Notes: generated by a model from the sequence alone, not told the origin. 64,000 nt of DNA from Aeromonas hydrophila subsp. hydrophila ATCC 7966 (GCF_000014805.1 NC_008570.1:2423001-2487000); one strand, 5' to 3'. Counted from the first letter of the stretch, positions 1-9,096 are shown. A program made the numbers and translations.

Positions 1-244
1 TGAGCTGCACCTCTTCCAGCACGTTTTCACCGATGATGCCAAGGTCGACTACCCCTTCCATCACCAGTCCCGGGATGTCGTCATCGCGTACTCGCAGAAT
101 GTCGATGGGCATGTTCTCGACATGGGCGATGAGGCGCTGTTCGCGCAGGTTGATCTTGAGGCCGCAGCTCTTGAACAGGGCCTGGGAGTCCTGGCTCAGG
201 CGACCAGATTTTTGCATGGCGATGCGCAGACGTTGTGTTTCCAT
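1..244 (-). CDS. hisG: ATP phosphoribosyltransferase, N-terminal part
   Basis: Catalyses the first step of histidine synthesis, condensing ATP with PRPP; cytoplasmic and feedback-inhibited by histidine in the family. The visible 81 codons begin [16 protein letters not shown] and continue with the conserved [24 protein letters not shown] stretch (about residues 38-60) and [13 protein letters not shown]. The gene is cut by the window start, so the catalytic C-terminal half is not seen. It is the first structural gene after the His-rich leader peptide and attenuator at 272-423, so it very likely heads a his operon transcribed leftwards out of the window. Confidence 0.96.
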   Translation of the reverse strand, partial: METQRLRIAMQKSGRLSQDSQALFKSCGLKINLREQRLIAHVENMPIDILRVRDDDIPGLVMEGVVDLGIIGENVLEEVQL

Positions 245-271
245 TGCTCGATTTCCTTCTAGTCAAAAACG

Positions 272-306
272 AAAAAGCCCTCGGAAGTCAGTGCTTCCGA
301 GGGCTT
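272..306 (-). terminator. his operon attenuator terminator
   Basis: Read on the minus strand, a 13-bp stem (AAGCCCTCGGAAG pairing with CTTCCGAGGGCTT, loop about 6 nt) is followed by a T-rich run. It lies between the His-codon leader peptide and hisG, the position expected of the terminator hairpin in classical histidine attenuation. Confidence 0.9.
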
Positions 307-372
307 ATGAATCTTGCGGTCCTTTTGGAAGTCACCAGTTAAGTGTCTTCCAGCAGTCAACCTCCTGAAAGA

Positions 373-423
373 CTATTCGGGATGATGATGGTGGTGATGA
401 GTCTTCAGGCTGGTGAACTGCAT
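373..423 (-). CDS. hisL: his operon leader peptide
   Basis: A 16-residue peptide, MQFTSLKTHHHHHHPE, with six consecutive histidine codons followed by TAG. Ribosome stalling on these codons when charged tRNA-His is scarce is the established signal that prevents formation of the downstream terminator (272-306) and lets transcription continue into hisG. The six His codons, the size and the spacing to the terminator match enterobacterial hisL. Too short for routine gene calling, but the regulatory arrangement makes it convincing. Confidence 0.93.
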   Translation of the reverse strand: MQFTSLKTHHHHHHPE

Positions 424-525
424 GTAATCAATCCTTTACAAATAAGATGTCGTAGTTGACGCCCGATTTAAACTACCTGCCTTGACGGAAAAAGCAACCG
501 GAAAATGTGATTTGGTCGATTAAAG

Positions 526-553
526 TTGAGAAAACGGTTTTCTGGTCGATAAC
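526..553 (+). promoter_or_regulatory. possible sigma-70 promoter for the 584-826 gene
   Basis: TTGAGA at 526-531 and GATAAC at 548-553 are separated by 16 bp, about 30 bp upstream of the start codon at 584. The match is partial and the call is inference. Confidence 0.4.
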
Positions 554-583
554 TAGACAAGGTGAGCCAGAGGAGGCGACATC

Positions 584-826
584 ATGCCCAGTCAGGACCT
601 GTTATTCCCCATTCTGCCCCGGGCACCGGCTGCCCCGAGCAGTGACGACATCAAGCGGGAAGTGACCCAGATCAGCCAGAAGCATCAGCTTCGCAAGACC
701 AGCACCGACAACGGTGACTCCCAGCAGCGCCAGCAGCCTTATCCATCGGCCAAGCGTGATCAGCCGGCACCTGAAGAGGACGATCACAAGCCGGATCCCG
801 ATCACCAGATCGATCTCTTCGTCTAG
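584..826 (+). CDS. small hypothetical protein, charged and disordered
   Basis: An 80-residue product, MPSQDLLFPILPRAPAAPSS at the N-terminus, then a Gln/Lys/Asp-rich tail ending DHQIDLFV. I do not recognise a family. It has a strong Shine-Dalgarno sequence (AGAGGAGG, about 8 nt before ATG), a plausible promoter at 526-553, and sits 50 bp upstream of yoaA on the same strand, so it is probably expressed. No signal peptide, membrane segment or cysteine motif is visible; composition suggests a soluble, largely unfolded protein. The overlapping antisense frames at 602-1051 and 672-1013 look like shadows. Confidence 0.65.
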   Translation: MPSQDLLFPILPRAPAAPSSDDIKREVTQISQKHQLRKTSTDNGDSQQRQQPYPSAKRDQPAPEEDDHKPDPDHQIDLFV

Positions 827-875
827 ACGCAGAATCAGTCCCGCTTTTGCCACACTTTTGGCATAATGCCCCCTT

Positions 876-2816
876 TTGCTGCGGGACGCCCTTTTGACCA
901 TCCAGACCCTGTTCAAGCCAGACGGCCCTCTGGCCAGCCATATCGACGGCTTCAAAGCCCGAGCCCCGCAACTGGAGATGGCCGAGGCGGTGGCGCGTGC
1001 CATCAAGGAGCATGGTCGCTTGCTGGTGGAGGCGGGCACCGGTACCGGCAAAACCTACGCCTACCTAGTGCCGGCGCTGGAATCCGGCAAACGGGTGGTG
1101 ATCAGCACTGGCTCCAAGAACCTGCAGGAGCAACTTTTCTACCGGGATCTCCCCACCATCACGGGGGCGCTCTCCTATACCCCGCCGGTGGCCCTGCTCA
1201 AGGGGCGCAGCAACTATCTGTGCATCGAGCGGATGAACCGGCTGCTCAGCGAATCCCACCTGCAAAAACCGGAAGTGCTCAATGATCTGGTCAAGGTGAA
1301 GTCCTGGTCCACCGCCACCGACAACGGCGACGTGGCGGATATTCCGGGGCTGCAAGAGAATGCCGAGATCCTCGCGCACGTCACCAGCACCAATGAAAAT
1401 TGCCTCGGTCGCGACTGCCCCTATTACGACGACTGCCATCTGGTGGTGGCTCGCCGCCGTGCCATGGATGCCCAGGTGGTGGTGATCAACCACCACCTCT
1501 TCTTCGCCGACATGGCGGTGAAAGACACGGGATTTGGCGAGCTGGTGCCCGAAGCGCAGGTCTATGTGTTTGATGAAGCGCACCAGCTGCCCGAGATTGC
1601 TACCAACTACTTTGGCAAATCGGTGGGCAGCCGCACCATCCTGGATCTGGCGCAGGATATCCAGCTCGCCTATCGGGCCGAGGCTCACGATATGGCCCAG
1701 CTCGGCAAGGCGGCCGACCGGCTCGCCATTGCCAGCCAGGATCTGCGGCTTGCCTTCGGGGTGGACGGTGGACGCGGCAACACCCGCGATATGCTGCGCC
1801 AGCCGCTCTGGGGCCAGGCGCTGGCCCGCCTCAATGATGCTCTCGGACTCTGTTATGAAGTGCTGAAACTGGCGCTCGGGCGCGGCGAGCAGCTTGATCA
1901 CTGTTTCGAGCGCATCAGTGAGCTGCGCACCCGCCTTGGCGAAGTGCTGGCCATCAACCAGACCGGTTTCTCTTACTGGTACGACTGCTCGCGGCTGCAC
2001 TTTACCCTCAACCTGACACCTCTGTCGGTGGCCGAGCGCTTTGGCGCCGAGGTGCTGCGCCCCGAAGTAGCCTGGGTGTTTACCTCGGCCACCCTGACGG
2101 TGGACATGCGCTTTGATCACTTCAAAGCCGAGCTGGGGCTGGCCGGCAGCGCCGAGCTTATTCTCGACAGCCCGTTCGACTATGGCGAGCAGGCGCGGCT
2201 GTGCGTGCCGCGCTTTCTGCCTGAGCCCAATGCCTTTGGCCGTGGCGAGCAGCTGGCCAATCTGATGATCCCGCTCATCAACAAGACGCCGGGGGGCTGT
2301 TTCTTTCTCTGTACCAGCCATCAGGTGATGCGCCAGGTGGCCGAGGTGCTGCGCCGGGAGATCGGCCGTACCGTCCTGCTGCAGGGAGAGGACAACAAGC
2401 AGCGGCTGCTCAAGGAGTTCGTTGAGAATGGCCGCGCCGTGCTGGTGGCGACCAGTAGCTTCTGGGAGGGGATCGACGTGCGGGGGGCGGCGCTCTCCTG
2501 TGTTATCATCGACAAGCTGCCGTTTGCCAGCCCCGATGATCCGCAGCTTAAAGCGCGAGTGGATGATTGCAAGCTCAGGGGCGGCGATCCCTTCGCCGAT
2601 ATCCAGCTGCCCAAGGCGGTGATCGCCTTGAAACAGGGGGTGGGGCGGCTCATCCGTGATCGCGGTGATCACGGAGTACTGGTCATCTGTGATCCCCGCA
2701 TGGTCAACAAGCCCTACGGCGCCACCTTCATCAAGAGTCTGCCTGCCATTCCACGGACCCGGGAGCTGGCGATGCTGGGGAATTTCTTCGAGCAGCAGGC
2801 GCTTGCCGGGCGGTGA
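876..2816 (+). CDS. yoaA: DinG-family ATP-dependent DNA helicase YoaA
   Basis: A superfamily 2 iron-sulphur helicase of the XPD/DinG type, implicated in E. coli in replication-fork repair. The product is 646 aa (E. coli about 636). Walker A VEAGTGTGKT lies at residues 51-60, followed by four cysteines at about 116, 176, 181 and 187 (CLGRDCPYYDDC) suited to a 4Fe-4S cluster, a DEAH box at 233-236, and the C-terminal motifs VATSSFWEGIDVRG and KQGVGRLIRDRGD. The start is a TTG at 876; another TTG at 894 is possible. It precedes tsaB, as in E. coli. Confidence 0.95.
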   Translation: MLRDALLTIQTLFKPDGPLASHIDGFKARAPQLEMAEAVARAIKEHGRLLVEAGTGTGKTYAYLVPALESGKRVVISTGSKNLQEQLFYRDLPTITGALSYTPPVALLKGRSNYLCIERMNRLLSESHLQKPEVLNDLVKVKSWSTATDNGDVADIPGLQENAEILAHVTSTNENCLGRDCPYYDDCHLVVARRRAMDAQVVVINHHLFFADMAVKDTGFGELVPEAQVYVFDEAHQLPEIATNYFGKSVGSRTILDLAQDIQLAYRAEAHDMAQLGKAADRLAIASQDLRLAFGVDGGRGNTRDMLRQPLWGQALARLNDALGLCYEVLKLALGRGEQLDHCFERISELRTRLGEVLAINQTGFSYWYDCSRLHFTLNLTPLSVAERFGAEVLRPEVAWVFTSATLTVDMRFDHFKAELGLAGSAELILDSPFDYGEQARLCVPRFLPEPNAFGRGEQLANLMIPLINKTPGGCFFLCTSHQVMRQVAEVLRREIGRTVLLQGEDNKQRLLKEFVENGRAVLVATSSFWEGIDVRGAALSCVIIDKLPFASPDDPQLKARVDDCKLRGGDPFADIQLPKAVIALKQGVGRLIRDRGDHGVLVICDPRMVNKPYGATFIKSLPAIPRTRELAMLGNFFEQQALAGR

Positions 2817-2925
2817 TCGCGTTTGCCCTGGCGTGGCCGGGCAAGCCTTGCAACATTTTGAAAAACTGCTGGCACTGTCTGCTTGCAGATTATGTAATTG
2901 ACTGATTTTATAGAGATTGGAAAGC

Positions 2926-3627
2926 ATGAACGAGTTGAAGATCCTGGCCGTTGATACCGCCACCGAAGCCTGCTCCGCCGCCTTGCTGGTGGGGGAACAG
3001 GTGTTCTCCCGCTGGGAGGAGGCGCCGCGGGATCACACCCGCAAGATCCTGCCCATGGTTCAGGCTGTGTTGGACGACGCCGGGATAACCTTGGATGAGC
3101 TCGATGCCATCGCTTTTGGTCGTGGTCCCGGCTCTTTTACCGGGGTGCGCATCGGCATCGGTGTGGCGCAGGGCCTGGCCTTTGGGGCCGGCGTGCCGCT
3201 GATCGGCATCTCCACCCTGGCCGCCATGGCGCAAGGTGCCTATCGTCTGGATGGCGCCGAACAAGTGCTGACCGCCATCGATGCGCGGATGAATGAGGTC
3301 TATTTCGGCCGCTATGAGCTGGTCGATGGCCGCATGCAGCTGGTGGGCGACGAGGTGGTGAGCGATCCCGCGGCACTGGTTGACGTCCGTGGCAAGCTGG
3401 CGGGTCGAGTGACCTGCGTCGGCACCGGTTTTGAGACCTATGGCGAGATTTTGAGTGGTCTTGCCGACGAGCTGGTAGCGAGCCAGGTTCGTTTCCCGGC
3501 GGCGCTGGACATGCTGCCGCTGGCGCACAGCGCCTGGCTGGCGGGTGAGGCGGTGGCGGTGGAGCAGGCGACCCCGGTCTATTTGCGTGACAAGGTGACC
3601 TGGAAGAAGCTGCCGGGTCGCGAATAA
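2926..3627 (+). CDS. tsaB: tRNA threonylcarbamoyladenosine biosynthesis protein TsaB
   Basis: Partner of TsaD and TsaE in forming the t6A37 modification of ANN-decoding tRNAs in the cytoplasm. The product is 233 aa, of the ASKHA fold, starting MNELKILAVDTATEACSAAL, with the family signature AFGRGPGSFTGVRIGIG around residue 70 and the C-terminal VYLRDKVTWKK. ATG at 2926 with a GGAAAG upstream is preferred over the in-frame TTG at 2917. It follows yoaA by 109 bp and precedes yeaY, the order known from E. coli. Confidence 0.96.
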   Translation: MNELKILAVDTATEACSAALLVGEQVFSRWEEAPRDHTRKILPMVQAVLDDAGITLDELDAIAFGRGPGSFTGVRIGIGVAQGLAFGAGVPLIGISTLAAMAQGAYRLDGAEQVLTAIDARMNEVYFGRYELVDGRMQLVGDEVVSDPAALVDVRGKLAGRVTCVGTGFETYGEILSGLADELVASQVRFPAALDMLPLAHSAWLAGEAVAVEQATPVYLRDKVTWKKLPGRE

Positions 3628-3721
3628 GGGCGGGAGTGGCAGGCATGTCGCTCACGCCGATGGGAACATGCCCCATTGCGGGTGGTTGACAGCCGGTTTC
3701 ATCCGGCCAGAGGAGCGTGAC

Positions 3722-4237
3722 ATGTTGAAGCGTGCAATGGTGATGGGGGCCGCAGGGATCTTGCTCGGTGCCTGCAGCTCGGTCCCGAAAGAGCTGGCCT
3801 ATGAGCCCGCCAACCAGCTGGTGGCCTATCAGCCGGCCCTTGCCGGCCTGGAGGGCAAACCGGCCCGCTGGAGCGGGGTCATCTCGGCGGTACACAACAA
3901 GGCGGATCAGAGCGTCATCGAGGTGGTCTATCTGCCGCTCAAGTCCAACGGGGTGCCGGAGCAGACCGAGCAAAGCCCCGGCCGTTTTCTGGCCATCATG
4001 CAGGGTTTTGTCGACCCGACCCTCTATGCCAAGGGGCGCAGCCTGACGGTGCTCGGCACCATCGACAAGCCGCTCGACAGCCAGATAGGCGAGCACAAAT
4101 ACCGTTTCTCGGTGCTCAAGGTGACGGGCAGCAAGCTGTGGCCGCCGGTCAAGGAGGTGGAGGTTCGCTATGTGGATCCCTACTTCTACGACCCCTTCTA
4201 TGATCCCTACTGGCCGAGACGGCCGCTGCGCCGCTAG
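3722..4237 (+). CDS. yeaY: Slp-family outer membrane lipoprotein
   Basis: A 171-aa Slp/YeaY lipoprotein. The N-terminus MLKRAMVMGAAGILLGACSS is a lipoprotein signal peptide whose lipobox LGAC puts the acylated cysteine at residue 18. The mature part has a beta-rich body and a C-terminal tail rich in Tyr, Asp, Pro and Phe (DPYFYDPFYDPYWPRRP). An AGGAG sits about 7 nt before ATG 3722; the longer frame from 3668 would bury the signal peptide and is rejected. The exact function of this family is unknown; Slp of E. coli is starvation-induced. It lies between tsaB and a hydrolase gene that starts 8 bp after its stop. Confidence 0.92.
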   Translation: MLKRAMVMGAAGILLGACSSVPKELAYEPANQLVAYQPALAGLEGKPARWSGVISAVHNKADQSVIEVVYLPLKSNGVPEQTEQSPGRFLAIMQGFVDPTLYAKGRSLTVLGTIDKPLDSQIGEHKYRFSVLKVTGSKLWPPVKEVEVRYVDPYFYDPFYDPYWPRRPLRR

Positions 4238-4245
4238 GACCGGGA

Positions 4246-5112
4246 GTGAACGACGTGCTACAGGAGCGCTTCCTGACCCTGGCCGATGGCCGCCGGGTGG
4301 CCTTGCTTGAGAGCCAGCCAGCGCCGGCTGAGCAGATGAGCAAACCCTTGCTGGTTGCACTGCACGGCTGGCTCGACAACAGTGCGAGCTTTCTGCCCCT
4401 AGCCCCCTATCTGACCCACTTTCAGCTGGTCTGCATCGATCTGCCGGGGCACGGTCACTCGGATCACAAGAGCACGCCCTATGTCTTCGTCGACTGGCTG
4501 GACGATCTCTACCAGATCGCCCAGGCGGCGGGCTGGACGGCATTCACGCTGCTTGGCCATTCCCTCGGGGCCTTGATCGCCTCCGCCTATGCCGGGGTCT
4601 TCCCCGAGCAGGTGGAGCGACTCATCCTGCTGGAGGGGCTCGGGCCTCTCAGCCAGCCGGATGAGGCGGTGCCGGAGCAACTGCGCCGCGCCATCCTTAA
4701 TCGCAGTCGTACCCGCGAGCGAGCCTCCCAGGGCTTTGCGTCCATCGATGAAGCGGTGGCGGCGCGCTGCAAGGTGGCCGACATTGACCCGGGTTCTGCA
4801 CGCCTCATCTGCGAGCGGCAGCTGGAAGCACGGGCAGGGCGCTGGCATTGGCGCAGCGATCCTCGTTTGCGGGATCTCTCCCCCATGCGCATGAGCGAAG
4901 GGCAGGCCCAGGCGCTGATCCGGGCCATTACCTGTCCTGTGCTGTTTATCGCCGGTGCAGAGGGTTTTGCCAGCCTGCAGGCGCAGTGGCAACAGCGTCA
5001 TGCCGCGTTTACCCAGATAGAGCGGGTCGTTTTGGCGGGAAACCACCATTTTCATATGGAAAATTCGGCAGAGACCGCGGTTTGTATCGAAAAATTTTGT
5101 CAAATTCGGTAG
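4246..5112 (+). CDS. alpha/beta-fold hydrolase
   Basis: A 288-aa alpha/beta hydrolase with oxyanion motif ALHGWLDNSASF (38-49), DLPGHGHSD (65-73), and nucleophile elbow GHSLG with Ser106; the catalytic acid and the His in AGNHHFHMEN follow near the C-terminus. The start is GTG at 4246, 8 bp after the yeaY stop, with GGGAG upstream. The position between yeaY and fadD suggests co-transcription with the upstream genes. The substrate cannot be deduced; an esterase or lipid-related hydrolase is possible from the fadD neighbourhood, which is inference only. Confidence 0.88.
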   Translation: MNDVLQERFLTLADGRRVALLESQPAPAEQMSKPLLVALHGWLDNSASFLPLAPYLTHFQLVCIDLPGHGHSDHKSTPYVFVDWLDDLYQIAQAAGWTAFTLLGHSLGALIASAYAGVFPEQVERLILLEGLGPLSQPDEAVPEQLRRAILNRSRTRERASQGFASIDEAVAARCKVADIDPGSARLICERQLEARAGRWHWRSDPRLRDLSPMRMSEGQAQALIRAITCPVLFIAGAEGFASLQAQWQQRHAAFTQIERVVLAGNHHFHMENSAETAVCIEKFCQIR

Positions 5113-5172
5113 AATCGTCGGCTTTCAATAATTCCAGGTTTGTCTTCTCCCTCACATTTTTCCGTTGTTAAT

Positions 5173-5200
5173 TTGCTGTTAATTGATGTTGCCCTATGTA
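5173..5200 (+). promoter_or_regulatory. possible fadD promoter
   Basis: TTGCTG (5173-5178) and TATGTA (5195-5200) are spaced by 16 bp in the AT-rich gap before fadD. I see no clear FadR operator here. Weak match. Confidence 0.3.
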
Positions 5201-5310
5201 AATATGGGCGGCATTAGAGTATGAGCTTAAAACAACTGCTTGAAATGGATGTGAACAGGGACGGAGGCAACACAGTGAGCGCACAGGTGCTAGTTATGCA
5301 GGAGAAGTTC

Positions 5311-6987
5311 GTGGAAAAAGTCTGGCTGAAGCGTTATCCAGAAGGGGTGCCCGCCGAGATCAATCCAGACCAATACAGCTCCCTGGTCGAAATGTTTGAA
5401 GAGTCGGTGAACGAATTCGCCGATCAGCCTGCCTTCGTCAACATGGGGCAGACCATTACCTACCGTCGCCTCGAAGAGCAGTCCCGCGCCTTTGCCGCCT
5501 ACCTGCAAAACGAGCTCAAGCTCAGTCAGGGCGACAGGGTCGCCGTGATGATGCCCAACCTGCTGCAGTACCCCATCGCGGTGTTCGGCATCCTGCGTGC
5601 TGGCATGATAGTGGTCAACGTCAACCCGCTGTACACCCCGCGCGAGCTGGAACATCAGCTCAAGGACTCCGGCGCCAAGGCCATCGTCATCGTTTCCAAC
5701 TTTGCCCATACCCTGGAAAAGGTGGTTTACGACACCCCGGTCAAGCACGTGATCCTGACCCGCATGGGCGACAACCTGGGCCTGGCCAAGGGCACCCTGG
5801 TCAACTTCGTGGTGAAATACGTCAAGAAGCTGGTGCCCAAATACAATCTGCCCCACGCCAGCACCATGCGCCAGGCGCTGGCCAAGGGCCGCTATCTGCA
5901 GTACATCAAGCCCGAGATCAACAACGACGATCTGGCCTTCCTGCAGTACACCGGCGGTACCACCGGCCTCTCCAAGGGGGCCATGCTGACTCACCGCAAT
6001 CTCATCGCCAACGTCGAGCAGTGCCTCGGGGTATACGGCCCCATGCTGGAACGGGGCAAGGAGTTCGTGGTCACCGCACTGCCGCTTTATCACGTGTTTG
6101 CATTGACCGTGAACTGTCTGCTGTTCATGCGCATCGGCGGTTACAACCTGCTCATCAGCAACCCGCGCGACATCCCGGGCTTTGTCAAAGAGATCAGAAA
6201 GTACCCCTTTACCTGCATTACCGGGGTCAACACCCTGTTCAATGCGCTGGTCAACAACGGTGAGTTCCAGTCGATGGACTTCTCCCGCCTGAAGCTGACC
6301 ATAGGTGGCGGCATGGCGGTGCAGCGGGCGGTGGCCGAACAGTGGAAAGGGCTGACCGATACGCCGCTGCTGGAAGGTTATGGCCTGACCGAGTGTTCGC
6401 CGCTGGTGAGCGTCTGCCCCTATGATCTGCTCGACTACAACGGCTCCATCGGCCTGCCGGTCTGCTCCACCGACATTCGTCTGGTTGATGATGCAGGTCA
6501 GGTGATCCACGAGCTTGGCAAACCCGGCGAGATGCAGGTGCGCGGCCCGCAGGTGATGAGCGGTTACTGGCAGCGGCCGGAAGCCACCGCCGAGGTGATG
6601 CAGGATGGCTGGCTCTGTACCGGTGACATCGCGGTGTGCGACGAGCAGGGCTTCTTCAAGATCGTCGATCGCAAGAAGGACATGATCTTGGTCTCCGGCT
6701 TCAACGTCTATCCGAACGAAATTGAAGACGTGGTGGCGCTGCACCCGAAAGTGCTGGAAGTGGCCGCCGTCGGCGTGCCGCACAAGGTCTCCGGCGAGCT
6801 GGTGAAGATCTTCGTGGTCAAGAAAGATGCAAAGCTGCAGGAAGACGAGATTATTGCTCACTGCCGCAAACATCTGACTGCCTATAAGGTACCGAAACTG
6901 GTAGAATTTCGTGACGAACTTCCCAAGACCAATGTGGGCAAGATCCTGCGCCGCGTGCTGCGCGACGAGGAGATTGCCAAGCAGTAA
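5311..6987 (+). CDS. fadD: long-chain fatty acid--CoA ligase
   Basis: Activates exogenous long-chain fatty acids to acyl-CoA at the inner membrane for beta-oxidation and fatty-acid signalling. The adenylate-forming signature [14 protein letters not shown] is at 5947-5988, with YGLTECSP and the GYWQRPEAT and GWLCTGDIA motifs downstream. The start is ambiguous. GTG 5311 gives [14 protein letters not shown], which aligns with the E. coli start MKKVWLNRYP, and has GGAG 6 nt upstream. In-frame GTG 5275 (with GGAGG), ATG 5296 and ATG 5221 would add 12 to 30 residues. It is followed by a terminator and then rnd, as in E. coli. Confidence 0.95.
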   Translation: MEKVWLKRYPEGVPAEINPDQYSSLVEMFEESVNEFADQPAFVNMGQTITYRRLEEQSRAFAAYLQNELKLSQGDRVAVMMPNLLQYPIAVFGILRAGMIVVNVNPLYTPRELEHQLKDSGAKAIVIVSNFAHTLEKVVYDTPVKHVILTRMGDNLGLAKGTLVNFVVKYVKKLVPKYNLPHASTMRQALAKGRYLQYIKPEINNDDLAFLQYTGGTTGLSKGAMLTHRNLIANVEQCLGVYGPMLERGKEFVVTALPLYHVFALTVNCLLFMRIGGYNLLISNPRDIPGFVKEIRKYPFTCITGVNTLFNALVNNGEFQSMDFSRLKLTIGGGMAVQRAVAEQWKGLTDTPLLEGYGLTECSPLVSVCPYDLLDYNGSIGLPVCSTDIRLVDDAGQVIHELGKPGEMQVRGPQVMSGYWQRPEATAEVMQDGWLCTGDIAVCDEQGFFKIVDRKKDMILVSGFNVYPNEIEDVVALHPKVLEVAAVGVPHKVSGELVKIFVVKKDAKLQEDEIIAHCRKHLTAYKVPKLVEFRDELPKTNVGKILRRVLRDEEIAKQ

Positions 6988-7025
6988 CCGGCGTGGCGCT
7001 GCCAAGCAGCATGCCGTCGTTATGC

Positions 7026-7053
7026 AAAACCGTGGGTCAGCCCACGGTTTTTT
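7026..7053 (+). terminator. fadD terminator
   Basis: An 11-bp stem AAAACCGTGGG/CCCACGGTTTT with loop TCAG and a T-rich tail, between fadD and rnd. Confidence 0.88.
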
Positions 7054-7083
7054 CTTTTGGCCCTGATCAACGCGCAGGCACAG

Positions 7084-8196
7084 ATGCACTATCAACTCAT
7101 TTCACAGCAAGCCGAACTGGATCAGTATCTCGCCTCCCTGGCCGACGTTCCCCTGGCCATCGATACTGAATTCGTTCGCACCCGCACCTACTATCCCCAG
7201 CTGGGCCTGTTCCAGATCTATGACGGTGAGCATCTGGCACTGCTGGATCCGCTGACGCTGGATCTCTCCTCCCTCTGGCAACGGCTCGGCCGGGCAGGGC
7301 AGATCGCCATCTTGCACGCTTCCGGTGAAGATCTGGAGCTTATCCAGCATCAGGCAGGCCATCTGCCCAACCAGATGCACGACACTCAGCTGGCAGCCGC
7401 CTTCCTGGGTTACGGGGTATCGGTCGGTTTTGGCGCCCTGGTCAACGAGTTTCTCGCGGTGGAGCTGGAAAAGGATCAGGCCCGCACCGACTGGTTGGCG
7501 CGCCCGCTCACACCTCGCCAGCTCGAGTACGCGGCGGCCGACGTGTTTTATCTGCTGCCACTCTACGAGAAGGTGATGGCCAAGCTGCATGAGAGCGGCA
7601 AGTTCGCCTGGTTCGAGCAGGAGTGCCAGAACCACTCCGCCCGCAAGACCCAGACCAGTGATCCCCGCCAGGCCTATCTCGACATCGTCAATGCCTGGCA
7701 ACTGGGACGCCGCGAGCTGGCGATCCTGCGTGAGCTGGCCGCCTGGCGTCAGCAGGAGGCGGTGCGCCGGGATCTGGCACTCAACTTTGTGGTCAAAGAG
7801 CTGCATCTGTTCAAGGTGGCGGAGCGCAGACCGACCTCGCTGCGCGATCTGAACGAGCTGGGGCTGGCCCCCATCGAGATCAAGATCCACGGCAAACGGA
7901 TGCTCGACATCGTGGCCGCGGCCCAGCAGAGCGATCCCGACAGCTGGCCCGAGCCCATTCGCCGGCTGGTGGACTACCCCCAGTACAAGGCCGAGCTCAA
8001 GCGCATCAAGGGGATGGTGGAAGAGAAGGCCAAGGCCAGCAACATTCCGCCCGAGCTGGTGGCCAGCAAGAAGATCATTCACCAGTACTTCACCTGGAGC
8101 TGGCGCATGAGCGACGAAGAGCGCGCCCGGGCCGACAAGCCGATGCTGCTGCAAGGCTGGCGCCATGAACTGGTTGGCCACTTGCTGGCACAGTGA
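7084..8196 (+). CDS. rnd: ribonuclease D
   Basis: A 3'-to-5' exoribonuclease of the DEDD family that trims tRNA 3' ends. The product is 370 aa (E. coli 375). The Exo I motif IDTEFVRTRTYYPQLGLFQIYDGEHLAL is near the N-terminus, DLELIQ is Exo II, and LEYAAADVFYLLPLY is Exo III; an HRDC domain follows at about residues 205-290 (WQLGRRELAILRELAAWRQQEA). ATG at 7084 is preferred because MHYQLISQQ aligns with the E. coli start; the earlier TTG at 7057 lies inside the fadD terminator tail. The gene ends at a shared terminator. Confidence 0.96.
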   Translation: MHYQLISQQAELDQYLASLADVPLAIDTEFVRTRTYYPQLGLFQIYDGEHLALLDPLTLDLSSLWQRLGRAGQIAILHASGEDLELIQHQAGHLPNQMHDTQLAAAFLGYGVSVGFGALVNEFLAVELEKDQARTDWLARPLTPRQLEYAAADVFYLLPLYEKVMAKLHESGKFAWFEQECQNHSARKTQTSDPRQAYLDIVNAWQLGRRELAILRELAAWRQQEAVRRDLALNFVVKELHLFKVAERRPTSLRDLNELGLAPIEIKIHGKRMLDIVAAAQQSDPDSWPEPIRRLVDYPQYKAELKRIKGMVEEKAKASNIPPELVASKKIIHQYFTWSWRMSDEERARADKPMLLQGWRHELVGHLLAQ

Positions 8197-8204
8197 TCAC
8201 AAGA

Positions 8205-8237
8205 TAAAAAAAGGGGCCCTCGGGGCCCCTTTTTTTG
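8205..8237. terminator. bidirectional terminator between rnd and the 8244-9002 gene
   Basis: A GC-rich stem AGGGGCCC/GGGCCCCT flanked by A7 on the left and T7 on the right, usable by both convergent genes. Confidence 0.92.
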
Positions 8238-8243
8238 TCGGCG

Positions 8244-9002
8244 TTACTGCAGCGGATAGCGGTAGCGAGCCAGGATCTGCCCGTACTCCGGGCTCTGCAG
8301 CAGGGCCCGGATCGCCTCATCAAGCCGTTGCAACTGCTGCGGCGTGGTGGTGCGGCGACTCAGCATCAGGTGGACCGGGGTCTGCTGGATGTCGAGCAGG
8401 GTGGTCAGTTGATCGAGGGGGATCCCGGCCAGATTGAGCTGCTGCAATCCCATGGGGTCCATGACAACCCCCTGGATCCGGCCGGCCAGCAGCAGCTTGA
8501 TCAGCGGTTCCATTTTAAGCCTTACCAGCAGTCGCTGCTGCATCTGGGGTGACTGCATGAAGGTGCGAAAATCGGTGCCGTAATCAAAATCACGCAGCAA
8601 GCCGATGGTGAAGTCCGGCCGGGAGAGCAAGTCGGAGAGCTGGGTTATCTCCTGCCAGCGCCCCTTGTCCTGACGGCGGATGAGCAGCACGGTCTCTTCA
8701 TTGCGATAGGGCAGGGTAAAGCGGGCATACAGGTCGCGCTCGGCAGTCTGGTTGGCGGACATGGTCAGTTGGATGGTGCCGAATTCCAGCTCGCGCAGCA
8801 CGCGGGCCCAGGGCATCTCGCTGTAGTTGGCGTGAAACCCAGCCCGGTTGAAGATGGCTTCCAGCAGGTCGATATCCAGCCCCTGCAGTTGCTGCTGTTC
8901 GTCGCGAAAGCTGAACGGGTGCCAGCTTGACCAGCCTACCAGCAAAGACTCTTGCGCCCAGGCGGAGCAGCACAAACACCATAACAACAAGACTCTGTAC
9001 AC
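8244..9002 (-). CDS. periplasmic solute-binding protein, amino-acid type
   Basis: A 252-aa family 3 extracellular solute-binding protein (SBP_bac_3). The N-terminal MYRVLLLWCLCCSAWAQE is a short secretory signal peptide. It is followed by the family pattern WHPFSFRDEQQQLQGLDIDLLEAIFNRAG and MPWARVLRELEFGTIQLTMSANQTAERDLYARFTLPY, where a ligand-binding Arg and Asp would normally sit. No permease or ATPase gene is adjacent, so this may be a stand-alone binding or sensing protein rather than part of an ABC importer; that is inference. It is convergent with rnd. Confidence 0.85.
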   Translation of the reverse strand: MYRVLLLWCLCCSAWAQESLLVGWSSWHPFSFRDEQQQLQGLDIDLLEAIFNRAGFHANYSEMPWARVLRELEFGTIQLTMSANQTAERDLYARFTLPYRNEETVLLIRRQDKGRWQEITQLSDLLSRPDFTIGLLRDFDYGTDFRTFMQSPQMQQRLLVRLKMEPLIKLLLAGRIQGVVMDPMGLQQLNLAGIPLDQLTTLLDIQQTPVHLMLSRRTTTPQQLQRLDEAIRALLQSPEYGQILARYRYPLQ

Positions 9003-9096
9003 GGAGATGTCCCTGTTCAGCGTGGTTGTTGTTGATTATTGAATAGAAATGTCGGGCTGACCAGCCCGTAGGAGAGGATGCACGGACGTGCATCCC

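Noticed and set aside
602..1051. Antisense frame over the small gene at 584-826
   Set aside because: The plus-strand frame has a strong Shine-Dalgarno sequence and the antisense frame runs into the yoaA start region.
1065..2963. Long antisense open frame of about 630 codons opposite yoaA
   Set aside because: It is composed of the complement of a well-supported helicase gene and has no ribosome binding site or recognisable domain; high-GC coding DNA often leaves open antisense frames.
5221..5310. Extending fadD to the ATG at 5221 or the GTG at 5275
   Set aside because: Both are possible, but the GTG at 5311 has a ribosome binding site and aligns with the E. coli start; the extra N-terminal residues have no visible homology, so I did not include them.
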